From assembly GCA_902469965.1 (NCBI GenBank), contig CABREP010000089.1, forward strand, positions 1 through 6,577: a stretch of 6,577 nucleotides of DNA, in the 5' to 3' direction. The stretch comes from Egerieimonas sp900552095 (GTDB lineage: Bacteria > Bacillota > Clostridia > Lachnospirales > Lachnospiraceae). The position numbers and the translations under genes are program-made. The notes under the pieces were generated by a model. The model searched no databases, was not told the origin of the DNA, and was given only the letters and a program-made list of their open reading frames with translations. This document shows, piece by piece, positions 5,918 to 6,577 of this stretch; position 1 is the first letter of the stretch, and each line of letters begins with the position of its first letter.

Positions 5918-6577
5918 CTACATTCCCAGTTCTTCCGGCGAAGAAATTTTCCCGGTCACGGCGCTGGCCGCTGCCACCGCCGGGCTTGCCAGATAAACTT
6001 CCGACTTTACATGCCCCATGCGGCCCACAAAGTTTCGGTTTGTGGTGGAAATACAGCGCTCCCCTTCTGCCAGGATTCCCATATATCCTCCCAGACAGGG
6101 GCCGCAGGTCGGAGTACTTACCACCGCTCCGGCTTCAATGAAAATTTTCAAAAGCCCCTCCTCCATCGCCTGAAGATAGATCGACTGAGTAGCCGGGATC
6201 ACAATGCAGCGCAGCCCTTTCTTCACTTTTCTGCCTTTCAGGACAGCAGCGGCTGTACGCAGATCCTCAATCCGGCCATTGGTACAGGAACCGATCACTG
6301 CCTGATCCACCGAAACCGGTTCCACGATCTCATCAATGGTTTTTGTATTTTCAGGCAGATGAGGAAATGCAATCGTGGGTCTTAGTTTTCCCAGGTCGAT
6401 CGTATATTCTTCCTCATAGACGGCATCTTCGTCCGCTTCATAGATCTGATATGTCCGCTTCGAGTGTTCCTTCATATAAGCTTCCGCCTTTTCGTCCACC
6501 GGAAAAATTCCGTTCTTTCCTCCGGCCTCAATCGCCATGTTGGCAATTGTAAAACGATCATCCATGGACAGATAGGA
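5918..6577 (-). CDS. leuC: 3-isopropylmalate dehydratase large subunit (C-terminal part; 5' end beyond window)
   Basis: LeuC is the iron-sulfur catalytic subunit of isopropylmalate isomerase, an aconitase-family hydro-lyase. The frame is open to the right edge; 219 C-terminal residues are visible, beginning SYLSMDDRFTIANMAIEAGGKNG, about half of the usual length of about 420. The [4Fe-4S] ligands are in GSCTNGR (first Cys) and TPTCGPCLGG (the CxxC pair). The ending NRNFVGRMGH..VYLASPAVAAASAVTGKI is typical of the family. The stop TAG (5920-5918) overlaps the leuD ribosome binding site, indicating translational coupling. The residue pattern fits the shorter LeuC type paired with a separate small LeuD, common in Clostridia and archaea, whose relatives include homoaconitases. 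Genetic context with leuA and leuD supports the leucine role. The promoter and any leader lie outside the window. Confidence 0.96.
   Translation of the reverse strand, partial: SYLSMDDRFTIANMAIEAGGKNGIFPVDEKAEAYMKEHSKRTYQIYEADEDAVYEEEYTIDLGKLRPTIAFPHLPENTKTIDEIVEPVSVDQAVIGSCTNGRIEDLRTAAAVLKGRKVKKGLRCIVIPATQSIYLQAMEEGLLKIFIEAGAVVSTPTCGPCLGGYMGILAEGERCISTTNRNFVGRMGHVKSEVYLASPAVAAASAVTGKISSPEELGM

Overview
The window is about 6.6 kb of moderate-GC bacterial DNA in which every supported gene reads on the minus strand, so transcription runs from high to low coordinates. Strong AGGAGG-type ribosome binding sites, near-consensus sigma-A promoters, a tRNA gene without an encoded CCA, a long-form LeuA, a small separate LeuD and a Firmicute-like 6S RNA together suggest a Clostridia member, probably Lachnospiraceae. 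That placement is inference from gene character, not a database match.

Right part (5351-6577): the C-terminal half of leuC, cut by the window edge, is followed after 15 bases by complete leuD and then an intrinsic terminator. These are the two subunits of isopropylmalate isomerase. Middle (5032-5250): a tRNA-Pro(GGG) gene has its own near-consensus promoter and a hairpin terminator ending about 40 bases before leuA. leuA (3376-5031) encodes a long-form 2-isopropylmalate synthase with the leucine-sensing C-terminal domain. LeuA makes the substrate that LeuCD isomerises, so three of the four leucine-specific functions are here; leuB is not visible.

Next comes thrC (1750-3237), threonine synthase, with its own strong promoter and a short GC-rich leader that can fold into competing hairpins, one of which covers the ribosome binding site. 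Downstream of thrC, the 362-base gap before galM holds a noncoding RNA gene (about 1478-1660) with a TATAAT promoter element, a long closing stem between its ends and a strong terminator. I read it as 6S RNA, the RNA polymerase regulator.

Left part (1-1387): an aldose 1-epimerase gene (galM) is split into two frames by an extra 41 bases flanked by 10-base direct repeats; removing exactly one repeat unit restores a normal 352-residue protein. Last is the N-terminal part of a membrane-anchored protein that runs off the left edge, possibly SpoIID-like.

The region is mostly amino-acid biosynthesis plus RNA housekeeping genes. The observations most worth a second look are the repeat-flanked frame disruption in galM, the structured thrC leader, the 6S RNA gene and the tRNA-Pro/leuA junction. 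I saw no mobile element, CRISPR array or defence system.
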